From Salinibacterium sp. ZJ450 (GTDB lineage Bacteria; Actinomycetota; Actinomycetes; Actinomycetales; Microbacteriaceae), in assembly GCF_011751885.2 (NCBI RefSeq), contig NZ_CP061771.1, positions 3,224,001 to 3,288,000 on the forward strand: 64,000 bases of DNA, in the 5' to 3' direction. The position numbers and the translations under genes were made by a program. Shown here piece after piece: positions 26,946-34,819 of the stretch. Positions within the stretch are counted from its first letter, which is position 1; the number at the start of each line of letters is the position of its first letter. Below the pieces are notes generated by a model, which did no database searches, had not been told where the DNA came from, and saw nothing but the letters and a program-made list of their open reading frames with translations.

Positions 26946-28178
26946 TCAGGCGACGATTCGCTGTTCGCGCATCGCGGCAATCTGGTCGCTGTCGAAGCCG
27001 AGATTACTCAGGATCTCGGTGGTGTCCGCCCCGTGGTCCGGTGCGGGTTGCCAGCGCGACGTGAGCTGCTTTCCGAGCGTGAACGGCGATCCGGGAAGGG
27101 TGATCTTGCCGAGTCGAGGGTGGTCATGCTCCACGACATAACCGTTTGCCCGCGCCTGTTCGTCTGCGAGCACTTGCCCGAAGTCCTGCACTGGCGCAAA
27201 CAAGAGGCCCTTCGTTCGCAGGTAAGTGACCCACTCGACCGCGGTGCGTTCCAGCATGAGCGGGTCGATCGCCGCGTACAGCGCCTCCTGCGAGGTACGG
27301 TCGTCGACGTCCCACGGTGTCTGGGCCAGGTCGGCCGCTCCGATCGCTTCGGTGAACGTCGACCACAGCGCGCGGCCCGGGTTCGTCCCGACGATCCACC
27401 GGTCGTCCTTGCATCGGTATACCGACAGCAGCGGTGTCTTCTGAATCCGGTCGTACGTGACGATCGGTTTCGAGTCGAGGGCCGCCTCCCACATCAACTG
27501 AGCTGACCATAAGAGCGCACCGGAACCATAGAGCGAGACGTGTACGTCCTGCCCCTCTCCCCCGTTCCGCTCCCGAGCCAGCAGTGCCGTGATCGCCGCC
27601 TGCGCCGCGGTCTGAGCCGTCAGCTGGTCGACGACGACCACCGGCAGCGGCTGTGGCACCTCATGCCCGGAGACATAGAACATTCCGGCCAGCGCCTGCC
27701 CAAGCGTGTCGAACCCACCCTCCTCCGCCAGCGGGCCCTTCGAACCGAAACCGGAAACATTGACATGCACGAGGCGCGGGTTCACGCTTGCCAACGATTC
27801 GTAATCGATGCCGAGTTTGCGCTTGGCACCGGGACGAAGATTCGTGATGAAGACGTCCGCGCCCTCGACCAGTTGCCGCAGCACTTGCTTGCCCTGCTCA
27901 GACGCGAGGTCCAAGGCAATCGCTCGCTTGTTGCGGTTCGACAGTTCAAACATCAGGTTCCACCCCGGCGAGTCGATCGCCTGGGACTTCAGAGTGAGGG
28001 AGCCACCTTCACCACGCTCGGGGTCGCCATCGAGGCTCTCGATCTTGACGACATCCGCGCCCAAATCTCCGAGGATGGCGGCAGCACCCGGCCCCGCATG
28101 CCAAACTCCGACCTCGATCACCGTGATCCCCTCAAGGGGACGAGCGGGCATACTCGCGCGCGCCGTTTCTTCGTTCAT
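26946..28178 (-). CDS. CoA-transferase, class III (CaiB/BaiF)
   Basis: A 410-residue family III CoA-transferase that would move CoA from a donor such as succinyl-CoA to a carboxylic acid. It has the N-terminal CoA-binding signature GVWHAGPGAAAILGDLGADV, then KIESLDGDP and NRNKRAIALDLAS. The catalytic Asp is likely in VVVDQLTAQ, at the place of Asp169 of formyl-CoA transferase. The second of two ATGs (28178) is chosen, 8 nt after GGGAGG. It leads the minus-strand CoA-transferase/SDR/LLM operon, and diverges from the monooxygenase operon at 28316. Confidence 0.9.
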   Translation of the reverse strand: MNEETARASMPARPLEGITVIEVGVWHAGPGAAAILGDLGADVVKIESLDGDPERGEGGSLTLKSQAIDSPGWNLMFELSNRNKRAIALDLASEQGKQVLRQLVEGADVFITNLRPGAKRKLGIDYESLASVNPRLVHVNVSGFGSKGPLAEEGGFDTLGQALAGMFYVSGHEVPQPLPVVVVDQLTAQTAAQAAITALLARERNGGEGQDVHVSLYGSGALLWSAQLMWEAALDSKPIVTYDRIQKTPLLSVYRCKDDRWIVGTNPGRALWSTFTEAIGAADLAQTPWDVDDRTSQEALYAAIDPLMLERTAVEWVTYLRTKGLLFAPVQDFGQVLADEQARANGYVVEHDHPRLGKITLPGSPFTLGKQLTSRWQPAPDHGADTTEILSNLGFDSDQIAAMREQRIVA

Positions 28179-28315
28179 CATCGAACCTCCCCGCACATGC
28201 GGATACTCAGCAGTGGGACTTCCGGGCGTCGCCCGAGATCACTAACATATAAAGCATAGTCAGGATGGTCTGCAACTGGTGCCATCGACATCCCTCTTAG
28301 TGGAAGGGCATCGCG

Positions 28316-29665
28316 ATGGAGCGGCGTACCGATTACATGATCTTTGCGGCGTTTGCCTCGGCGTCGACCACGAAGACATCCCTGGGTGCATGGATGCACC
28401 CGAGCACCGACCCGGGTTTTCTGAGCGCCGAGTACTACATCGGACTCGCCCAGGAGCTCGAGAACGGCGGAGTCGATGTGCTGTTCTTTGACGACCGGCT
28501 GGCAATGCCCGCCTCGTACGGAGCGTCCACCGACCCGGCTGTCGAGCGAGGATCACGGGTAGTGAAGCTCGACCTTGTCGCAATCCTCGGCCTGCTCGCT
28601 GGTCACACCAGCCGCATCGGTCTCGGCGCGACGTACTCGACAACCTACGGCTCGCCGTACCATGTGGCCCGCCAGTTCGCGACCCTTGATCACCTCTCGA
28701 AGGGCCGCGTGATCTGGAACATCGTCACGTCGTTGAACCAGGACGAGGCCGAGAACTTTGGCACCGACCACCTGAACCCCGACCAGCGGTATGACCGCGC
28801 CGACGAGTTCCTGCAAATCGCTACGGGACTGTGGGAATCGTGGGAAGCGGACGCACTCGAGCTGGACAGGACCTCGGGTCGGTTCGCCGACCCCGCCAAG
28901 GTGCGGCGCGTCAACTTTGAGGGAAAGTTCCTGTCCTCGCGCGGCCCTCTGACCGTTCCGCGACCGCCACAGGGCTGGCCCGTTCTGCTGCAGGCTGGCC
29001 AGTCTGGACGCGGTCGCGAGTTCGCGGGCCGCTGGGCGGACCTGATCTTCACCACCGCGCACAGCGTCGAGGCAGCGCAAGGACACTACGCCGACCAGCA
29101 GCGGATCACCCAGGAACAGGGCCGACCCGCCGGCGCCGCAAAGATCCTTCCCGCCGTCATGATCATCACTGGCGAGACCGAAGAGATCGCCAAGAACAAG
29201 AACGACTTTTTCAACGCCCTCAGCGACCCGGTCGAACAGCTCATCTTCCTTGCTGAACAGGCGAACTTCGACTTCGAACAGATCCCGATGGATGAAACCT
29301 TCGACGACTCGTGGTTCGACCATTTCACCGGCACCCGCGGCGCCGTCGAAGCGTTCGTGAATTCGGGGCGTGCGAAGTTCGGCCCCGACGCGACGCTGCG
29401 TGAGATCGTGAAGGCCCGATCCATGACATCCGGCAACCGGTTCATCGGCACCCCAGCGCAGATCGCCGACACTCTTGAGGAGTGGTTCGACAACTACGGC
29501 GCTGACGGATTCGCGCTCATGCCCTCCGACACGCCGGGATCGTTCGAGGACTTCGCACGGCTTGTCATGCCCGAGCTCCGCCGACGCGGACGCGTTCCCG
29601 AGCGGCCCGAAATCAGTGGCACCCTTCGCGACCGCCTGGGTCTTGCGGATCGGACGAAACGATGA
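28316..29665 (+). CDS. LLM monooxygenase, NtaA/SnaA/DszA family
   Basis: A 449-residue FMNH2-using monooxygenase of the nitrilotriacetate/dibenzothiophene-sulfone class, in which relatives also carry out Baeyer-Villiger-type (type II) oxygenations. Shows VLFFDDRLAMP, YSTTYGSPYHVARQFATLDH, GRVIWNIVTSLN, YDRADEFL, and SSRGPLTVPRPPQGWPVLLQ with AGQSGRG, which bind FMN. Two relatives lie at 39953 (close) and 44386 (more distant). The enzyme needs free reduced flavin, for which 58325-58825 encodes a candidate reductase. ATG follows GGAAGGGCATCGCG. Confidence 0.93.
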   Translation: MERRTDYMIFAAFASASTTKTSLGAWMHPSTDPGFLSAEYYIGLAQELENGGVDVLFFDDRLAMPASYGASTDPAVERGSRVVKLDLVAILGLLAGHTSRIGLGATYSTTYGSPYHVARQFATLDHLSKGRVIWNIVTSLNQDEAENFGTDHLNPDQRYDRADEFLQIATGLWESWEADALELDRTSGRFADPAKVRRVNFEGKFLSSRGPLTVPRPPQGWPVLLQAGQSGRGREFAGRWADLIFTTAHSVEAAQGHYADQQRITQEQGRPAGAAKILPAVMIITGETEEIAKNKNDFFNALSDPVEQLIFLAEQANFDFEQIPMDETFDDSWFDHFTGTRGAVEAFVNSGRAKFGPDATLREIVKARSMTSGNRFIGTPAQIADTLEEWFDNYGADGFALMPSDTPGSFEDFARLVMPELRRRGRVPERPEISGTLRDRLGLADRTKR

Positions 29666-29699
29666 GGTCGCCTGAGTGCACCGTTTCTGAGACGTCCCG

Positions 29700-30545
29700 A
29701 TGAGCGAGGTCGAGCTCCGCATCGAGGGGGGCATCGCGACGGTCACGATGAATCGTCCGGATCGGCTGAACGCGATGAACCCGGCGATGCGAGAACAGCT
29801 GATCACCGTCTTCGACGAGACCGACGCCGATGACAGAGTGCGGGTGGTGGTGGTAACCGGCGCAGGTCGGGGCTTCTGCGCTGGAGCCGACGTCAGTGGC
29901 GGCGGCGCGACCTTCGCGTACGAGGAGGGTGACGTTCGGCTCCGCGACGGAGGTGGGCGGATCGTGTTGCGCGCGTTTGACTCTCTCAAGCCGATCATCG
30001 GGGCGGTCAACGGCCCCGCCGTCGGGTTCGGTGCCTCGTTTGTGCTGCCGATGGACTTCCGTCTCGCCTCGACCACGGCGCGGTTCGGCTTCGTCGCGGC
30101 CGCACGCGGGATCGTGCCCGATGCGGTTTCCAGCTGGTTCCTGCCGAAGATCGTTGGTATTCCGACTGCGCTCGATTGGAGCCTGACTGCGCGACTGTTC
30201 GACGCCGAGGAGGCGCTCAGTCGCGGATTGGTCCGAAGCGTGCACGAACCAGATGAACTCATGGCCGCCGCCTACGAGCTCGCCGAGGAGGTCGCGTCGG
30301 CCGCGGCGCCCGTTTCTGCGGCGGTGACCCGGCGCTTGATCTGGCGCATGGTCGGCACCGATCACCCCATGCACACTCATCGGATCGACTCCGCTGCGAT
30401 CACCGCGCTCGGGCGTATGACCGATGCCGCCGAGGGCGTGAACGCCTGGAGCGAGAAACGCGCTCCCCAGTGGACGATGTCGGCCCAGACTGACCTGCCC
30501 ACTCTGCCCTGGCCGGGCGAGCCCCTGTTCGAGGATTCACTCTAG
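29700..30545 (+). CDS. Enoyl-CoA hydratase/isomerase (crotonase) family
   Basis: A 281-residue crotonase-fold protein. Good matches are TVTMNRPDRLNAMNP, the oxyanion hole GRGFCAGADVSGGG, and RGIVPDAVSSWFLPKIVG. Compared with classical hydratase, the Glu144 position is Thr (in LASTTARFGF) and the Glu164 position is Ala, with only an Asp in VPDA nearby. So it may be an isomerase, hydrolase or ring-cleaving homologue, not a hydratase; this pattern is common in a large actinobacterial subgroup. It lies 34 nt after the LLM gene and before a VOC gene. Confidence 0.87.
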   Translation: MSEVELRIEGGIATVTMNRPDRLNAMNPAMREQLITVFDETDADDRVRVVVVTGAGRGFCAGADVSGGGATFAYEEGDVRLRDGGGRIVLRAFDSLKPIIGAVNGPAVGFGASFVLPMDFRLASTTARFGFVAAARGIVPDAVSSWFLPKIVGIPTALDWSLTARLFDAEEALSRGLVRSVHEPDELMAAAYELAEEVASAAAPVSAAVTRRLIWRMVGTDHPMHTHRIDSAAITALGRMTDAAEGVNAWSEKRAPQWTMSAQTDLPTLPWPGEPLFEDSL

Positions 30546-30554
30546 GAGATCGCC

Positions 30555-31088
30555 GTGGTCGATTCGAGAATCGTGCAGCTGGGGTTTGTCGTGACCCACC
30601 TCCACGACGCGGCGATGGAGTGGACCCGTCGCTTCGGAGTCGGTCCCTGGTTCTATTGGGAGCATCTCGGTAACCGCGACTACCGCTTCCGTGGTGAGTC
30701 GGGAGAACCGGATGTCTCGACCGCGATGGCGGACTGGAACGGCATCCAGATCCAACTCGTGCAGCAGCATGACATGTCACCCTCCCCACACACCGAGTGG
30801 CTCGCCGCCCACGGGGGCGCGCCGGGACTGAATCACATTGCCGTGGCGGTGCCCGACTTCGCGGCTGAGGTCGCGCGCCGCGCCACCGCAGGCGAGACGA
30901 CGCTGTCCGAGGCGGGCACGCCTGCCAACAACGTCTTCTATCACTGGGGAGATTGGAACCTGCCGGCGATCGAACTGAGTGAGCGCCGACCGCCCTCGAT
31001 CGTCGAGCGCCTCTACGAAGTCGTCGCTGAGGCAGCCCAGGACTGGGACGGGACCGATCCATGGCGACCAATGCCACCGCTGAACTGA
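30555..31088 (+). CDS. VOC-family (glyoxalase/bleomycin-like fold) protein
   Basis: A 177-residue VOC protein starting at GTG 9 nt after the crotonase stop, behind TAGGAGA. VQLGFVVTHLHDAAMEWTRR is the first beta-alpha-beta unit, and GLNHIAVAVPDFAAEVARR the second, with metal-ligand candidates His in NHIAV and Glu in AIELSER. It resembles the Glyoxalase_4/methylmalonyl-CoA epimerase-like group. Function in this pathway (epimerase, isomerase or hydrolase) is open. Confidence 0.85.
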   Translation: MVDSRIVQLGFVVTHLHDAAMEWTRRFGVGPWFYWEHLGNRDYRFRGESGEPDVSTAMADWNGIQIQLVQQHDMSPSPHTEWLAAHGGAPGLNHIAVAVPDFAAEVARRATAGETTLSEAGTPANNVFYHWGDWNLPAIELSERRPPSIVERLYEVVAEAAQDWDGTDPWRPMPPLN

Positions 31089-31104
31089 GACATCTGGAGG
31101 AACC

Positions 31105-31908
31105 ATGGCCGACGTCGATTACTCATCACTGATCCGCCTGGATGGACGCGTTTACGCGGTGTTCGGCACGGGTGCAGGAATCGGAGGCGAAACAGTCAGA
31201 GCGCTGACAGCGCTCGGAGCGACGGTCGCGTGTCTGGATTTGGACGGGGACGCCGCCGCGGCGGCAGCGGGAGGCGCTGGGCTGGCGCTCCAAGTTGATG
31301 TCTCCGAATCGGGCGCGATCGATCATGCCCTCGACCAGGTCGTCGACAGATTTGGTCGTCTCGATGGCGCAATCGACATCATCGGCGCCGCGCTCTTCAA
31401 GCCATTCACCGAGACGACCGACGACGAGTGGGACCGGCAGGTCGGGCTGGTGGTCCGGCACGCGTTCCGGATCCTTCGCGCGGCCGCTCCGCTGATCGAG
31501 CGATCCGGCGGCGGTTCGCTCGGATTCGTCTCGTCAATCGCCGGGCTGAATGCCGCCCCGTCCAATGGGACATACGGCATGTTCAAGGCGGCGATGATGT
31601 CCATGGTGCGCTCCGCCGCCGTTGAGCTCGGGCCTGCGGGCATCCGAGTGAACTGCGTCGCACCGGGCGCCACGAACACGCCACGCATGCTCGCCACGCA
31701 GACCGCGGAGATGCAAGCAATCGCGCTCCGCTCGACGCCGCTGCGAAAGGCAGCGGAACCCTTTGACATCGCCGCTGCACTTGCCTTTCTCGCATCACCG
31801 ATGGCCGGGCACATTACGGGTCAGACGCTCACGATCGACGGAGGGGTCAGCCTCATGAACTGGAGGGAGCTGACCGCCGTCGGTATCCCCGAAGGCGTAG
31901 CGCCATGA
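31105..31908 (+). CDS. SDR-family oxidoreductase
   Basis: A 267-residue SDR. The glycine motif GTGAGIGG is atypical, DLDGD ends strand two, IIGAALF replaces NNAG, and SSIAG with TYGMFKAA supply Ser, Tyr and Lys. The C-terminal GQTLTIDGGVSL is standard. The ATG follows CTGGAGGAACC. Last gene of the LLM/crotonase/VOC/SDR cluster before the 136-nt gap to the TRAP genes. Confidence 0.9.
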   Translation: MADVDYSSLIRLDGRVYAVFGTGAGIGGETVRALTALGATVACLDLDGDAAAAAAGGAGLALQVDVSESGAIDHALDQVVDRFGRLDGAIDIIGAALFKPFTETTDDEWDRQVGLVVRHAFRILRAAAPLIERSGGGSLGFVSSIAGLNAAPSNGTYGMFKAAMMSMVRSAAVELGPAGIRVNCVAPGATNTPRMLATQTAEMQAIALRSTPLRKAAEPFDIAAALAFLASPMAGHITGQTLTIDGGVSLMNWRELTAVGIPEGVAP

Positions 31909-31941
31909 TCCCGTAGAGTCAGATCTGCACCTCGTCCATTA

Positions 31942-31988
31942 TGCAATACTCACAAAGCTTGTAATGATGGACCGCAATGTGCAATACT
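31942..31988 (+). promoter_or_regulatory. Repeated motifs upstream of the first TRAP gene
   Basis: TGCAATACT occurs at 31942-31950 and again at 31980-31988. AAAGCTTGTA between them (31954-31963) recurs at 33368-33377, at almost the same distance (about 82 nt) from the start of the second TRAP gene. This suggests a shared promoter or regulator-binding site. Confidence 0.45.
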
Positions 31989-32044
31989 GCCCAAATCCCC
32001 CCAAGCTCTCCCCGTTTCGGGAATTTGACGACAAGGAAGTCTGC

Positions 32045-33268
32045 GTGATCCGCACCAAGAGAACACTCCCCATCCTCGGCGCCCTCGGCGTCGTCACCCT
32101 GCTCGCCGGCTGCACCGCTGGCGCGGCAACAAGTGCATCCTCGCCGTCGAACGGCGACCTAAACTGGAGCGACGTCGAACCCGTCGAGCTCACCGTCAGC
32201 AGCATCTTCCCCGCGGCCAGCACGGCGAGCATCCTGCTGAACGAGTGGATGACAGCCGTGACGGAGGCGACCGACGGCGCGGTGACCTTCGACTATTACG
32301 GCGACGGGACACTGCACCCGTCCCCCGAGGCGCTCAGTGCGCTGGCATCGGGCCTTACCGACATCACCTTCGTGAGCAACGGCACATTCCCCGACCAGCT
32401 GCCGATCTCGAACTGGGACGACATCGCTGTGCAGGACGCGCTGAACAGCTTCGGGTATCCGAACATGAACGTCGCCGGACTCGCCCAGCAGGTCATCCAC
32501 TACAGCGGCGACAATGCCGCCCTGCCGGAAATGGAGGCAGCCGGGTTCATCCCACTGCTGCCGATGCTCAGCGGACCCGCGGCGCTGACCTGTTCCCAGC
32601 CATTCGAGACCGCAAAGGATCTCAAGGGTCGACAGGTTCGCGTGCCGAACGCGATCGCGCAGGGCGAGAACGAAGCTCTCGGCATGACCGGCGTGTTCAC
32701 GCCGCCGAATGAGCAGTACGAGGCACTGCAGCGCGGCGTTATCGACTGCGCCGTAAACGCGCCGACGACGGTGCTGAGCGGCAGCCTGCTGGAGGTCTCC
32801 CCCTATGTGGCCTTCACGAACAATGCACCGAGCTCTGGGGCGAACTGGGTGATCTCGACCAGCACGTGGGAATCGCTCGCGCCCGAAGTCCAGGAGATCC
32901 TGCTCGACATGCGCTATGAGCCGTTCACCAACTTCGCCACGAACACGCTCGACCAGTACAGCGAGATCGTCGTGGCGGCCGAAGAGGCCGGCGGCAAAGT
33001 CATCGATGCCTCATCGCTGAACCCGCTGATCGCAAAGTACTGGGCCGGCCGGCCCAGCTTGGCAAGCACCGCCCCTGACGGCGTCGATGCCGAGGCGGCC
33101 CTCGCGCAGACGGAACGTGTCGCAACTGCCTGGTGGGACTTCTCTGAGAACGAACTCGGCGTGCCCGTCGACCACGACGACATCATCGAGGTGCTCAGCC
33201 AAGGCAGCGACATCATCGACTGGACTCCGTGGACCCAAGCGCTCCGGGACCGACTCGGCGCCGAATGA
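32045..33268 (+). CDS. TRAP transporter substrate-binding lipoprotein (DctP family)
   Basis: A 407-residue lipoprotein precursor starting at GTG 8 nt after AAGGAAG; upstream in-frame codons lack coding character. The lipobox is LLAGC with Cys23. DctP landmarks: HPSPEALSALASGLTDITFV, CSQPFETAKDLKGRQVRVPN and EQYEALQRGVIDCAVNAP. It is very similar along the whole length to the next gene, a tandem duplication. It should bind an organic acid outside the membrane; no DctQ/DctM partner is present here. Confidence 0.92.
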   Translation: MIRTKRTLPILGALGVVTLLAGCTAGAATSASSPSNGDLNWSDVEPVELTVSSIFPAASTASILLNEWMTAVTEATDGAVTFDYYGDGTLHPSPEALSALASGLTDITFVSNGTFPDQLPISNWDDIAVQDALNSFGYPNMNVAGLAQQVIHYSGDNAALPEMEAAGFIPLLPMLSGPAALTCSQPFETAKDLKGRQVRVPNAIAQGENEALGMTGVFTPPNEQYEALQRGVIDCAVNAPTTVLSGSLLEVSPYVAFTNNAPSSGANWVISTSTWESLAPEVQEILLDMRYEPFTNFATNTLDQYSEIVVAAEEAGGKVIDASSLNPLIAKYWAGRPSLASTAPDGVDAEAALAQTERVATAWWDFSENELGVPVDHDDIIEVLSQGSDIIDWTPWTQALRDRLGAE

Positions 33269-33292
33269 TGACGCGCTGAGGGCTGCGTGCAG

Positions 33293-33338
33293 AACGCAAC
33301 ATGGTGCGGGACCAGACGGTTCCGCACCATCTTGCGTT
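33293..33338 (+). terminator. Strong terminator between the two TRAP genes
   Basis: AACGCAAcATGGTGCGG and CCGCACCATcTTGCGTT form a long stem with a central GGGACC-AGAC-GGTT turn. It separates the two paralogues, so each is transcribed from its own promoter. Confidence 0.8.
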
Positions 33339-33460
33339 ACGGCGAAGATCGATTCCAACAATCCTATAAAGCTTGTAGTAGTTAAAAGTATTGGCTGGTA
33401 GATTCCGAGGGTCGCGGCAATCTGTGGCGGCACGACCTCATGACATGACAAAGGAGTTCT

Positions 33461-34699
33461 GTGGTGATTGGTACCAAGAGAGCACTTCCCACAGCAATCG
33501 GCGCCCTCGGCGTCATTGCCCTCCTCGCCGGCTGCGCTGGCGGGACAAGCACGGCGACCTCTGGAACGGCGTCCACGGAGGACTTCGACTGGAGCACGGT
33601 TGAACCCGTGGAGCTGACGGTTAGCAGCATCTTCGCCCCGGGCGCGACCTCCACGAACCTCATTGAAGACTGGATGGACGCGGTCACCGAGAACACCGAG
33701 GGTGCGGTGACATTCGACTACTACCCGACCGCAACCCTGCACCCGGCTCCGGAAGCGCTGTCGGCCCTGTCCTCGGATCTGACCGACGTCACGTTCGTCA
33801 GCAACGGATTCTTCCCCGAGCAGCTCCCGGTCTCCAACTGGGACGACCTCGTAGTCCAGCACGCCGTGAACGACTTCGGTTACCCGAACACGAACATCGC
33901 GGGCATCGCGCAGCAAGTCGTGCACTACGAGGGCGAGAGTGCCGCGCTGGATGAGATGGCGGAGGTCGGTTTCATTCCACTGCTGCCTATGATCAGCGGA
34001 CCAGCGGCGCTGACCTGTGCGACGGAGTTTGACTCGGAGAAGGACCTCGACGGCCGCCAGGTGCGCGTGGCCAACGCCGTGGCCCAGGGCGAGAACGAAG
34101 CCCTCGGCATGGTCGGCGTCTTCACCCCGCCGAACGAGCAGTACGAGGCTCTGCAGCGCGGAGTGATCGACTGCGCGGTAAACGCGGTGACCACGGTTCT
34201 CAACGGCAGCCTTCTCGAAGTGTCACCCTGGGTGAGCTTCCTGAACACCGCCCCGTCTTCCGGTGCCAACTGGGTAATCTCGACCGGCGCATGGGACAGC
34301 CTCATTCCGGAGGTTCAGACCGCCATGCGCGATGCGCGGTATGCGGCGTTGAAGCGTTTCGCCGTGGACACGCTCGACACTTACCGTGACATCGTCGCGG
34401 CAGCCGAAGAAGCCGGCGGCGGAATCGTCGACCCGGCCAATCTCAACCCGGCGGTGAACGAGTGGTGGGCCGACCAGCCTGACCCGGCGACGGTTGCGCC
34501 GGCCTCGGTGTCCGACCCCAAAGCGGAAATCAAGCGCACGAACGCCATCGCCGACGCCTGGTGGGACTTCTCGGTCGACACGCTGAAGGTGGAGGTCGAC
34601 CACGATGACATCCTTGAGGGCCTGGGCCTCGGCTCCGGTGCTGTCGGTGACTGGGATGCCTGGACTCAAGCTTTGACAGAGGGACTCGGCAAGCAGTAG
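33461..34699 (+). CDS. TRAP transporter substrate-binding lipoprotein (DctP family)
   Basis: A 412-residue precursor starting at GTG 33461 or 33464, behind AAAGGAG. The lipobox is LLAGC (Cys25). It shares long identical stretches with the 32045 protein (for example VRVANAVAQGENEALGM here against VRVPNAIAQGENEALGM) and the block EQYEALQRGVIDCAVNA. Surface loops and the tail differ, which suggests different ligands. Followed by a strong terminator. Confidence 0.92.
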   Translation: MVIGTKRALPTAIGALGVIALLAGCAGGTSTATSGTASTEDFDWSTVEPVELTVSSIFAPGATSTNLIEDWMDAVTENTEGAVTFDYYPTATLHPAPEALSALSSDLTDVTFVSNGFFPEQLPVSNWDDLVVQHAVNDFGYPNTNIAGIAQQVVHYEGESAALDEMAEVGFIPLLPMISGPAALTCATEFDSEKDLDGRQVRVANAVAQGENEALGMVGVFTPPNEQYEALQRGVIDCAVNAVTTVLNGSLLEVSPWVSFLNTAPSSGANWVISTGAWDSLIPEVQTAMRDARYAALKRFAVDTLDTYRDIVAAAEEAGGGIVDPANLNPAVNEWWADQPDPATVAPASVSDPKAEIKRTNAIADAWWDFSVDTLKVEVDHDDILEGLGLGSGAVGDWDAWTQALTEGLGKQ

Positions 34700-34725
34700 C
34701 GAGCCCCTGCTAGAAGTCTCGGTAA

Positions 34726-34760
34726 CAATGAAGCCCCGGCCATCGGCCGGGGCTTCATTG
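34726..34760 (+). terminator. Terminator after the second TRAP gene
   Basis: CAATGAAGCCCCGGCC and GGCCGGGGCTTCATTG form a perfect 16-bp stem with a three-base loop, followed by TTG. The strongest hairpin in the window. Confidence 0.9.
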
Positions 34761-34772
34761 TTGGAAGTTCAC

Positions 34773-34811
34773 AACGGAAATGCCCAGCTCGAGGAGCCGG
34801 GCACCTCCGTT
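34773..34811 (-). terminator. Terminator of the HyuB transcript
   Basis: AACGGA and TCCGTT at the base enclose TGCCC-A-GCTC and GAGC-C-GGGCA with loop GAG. It lies 8 bases past the HyuB stop, on the minus strand. Confidence 0.7.
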
Positions 34812-34819
34812 GCACGGGG

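Noticed and set aside
28553-30262. A 569-codon minus-strand frame
   Set aside because: Antisense to the LLM monooxygenase and crotonase genes, low-complexity Arg/Ser composition.
31942-33393. CRISPR-like spacing of TGCAATACT copies
   Set aside because: Only two direct copies and one partial inverted copy, short and irregular; better read as regulator half-sites or chance.
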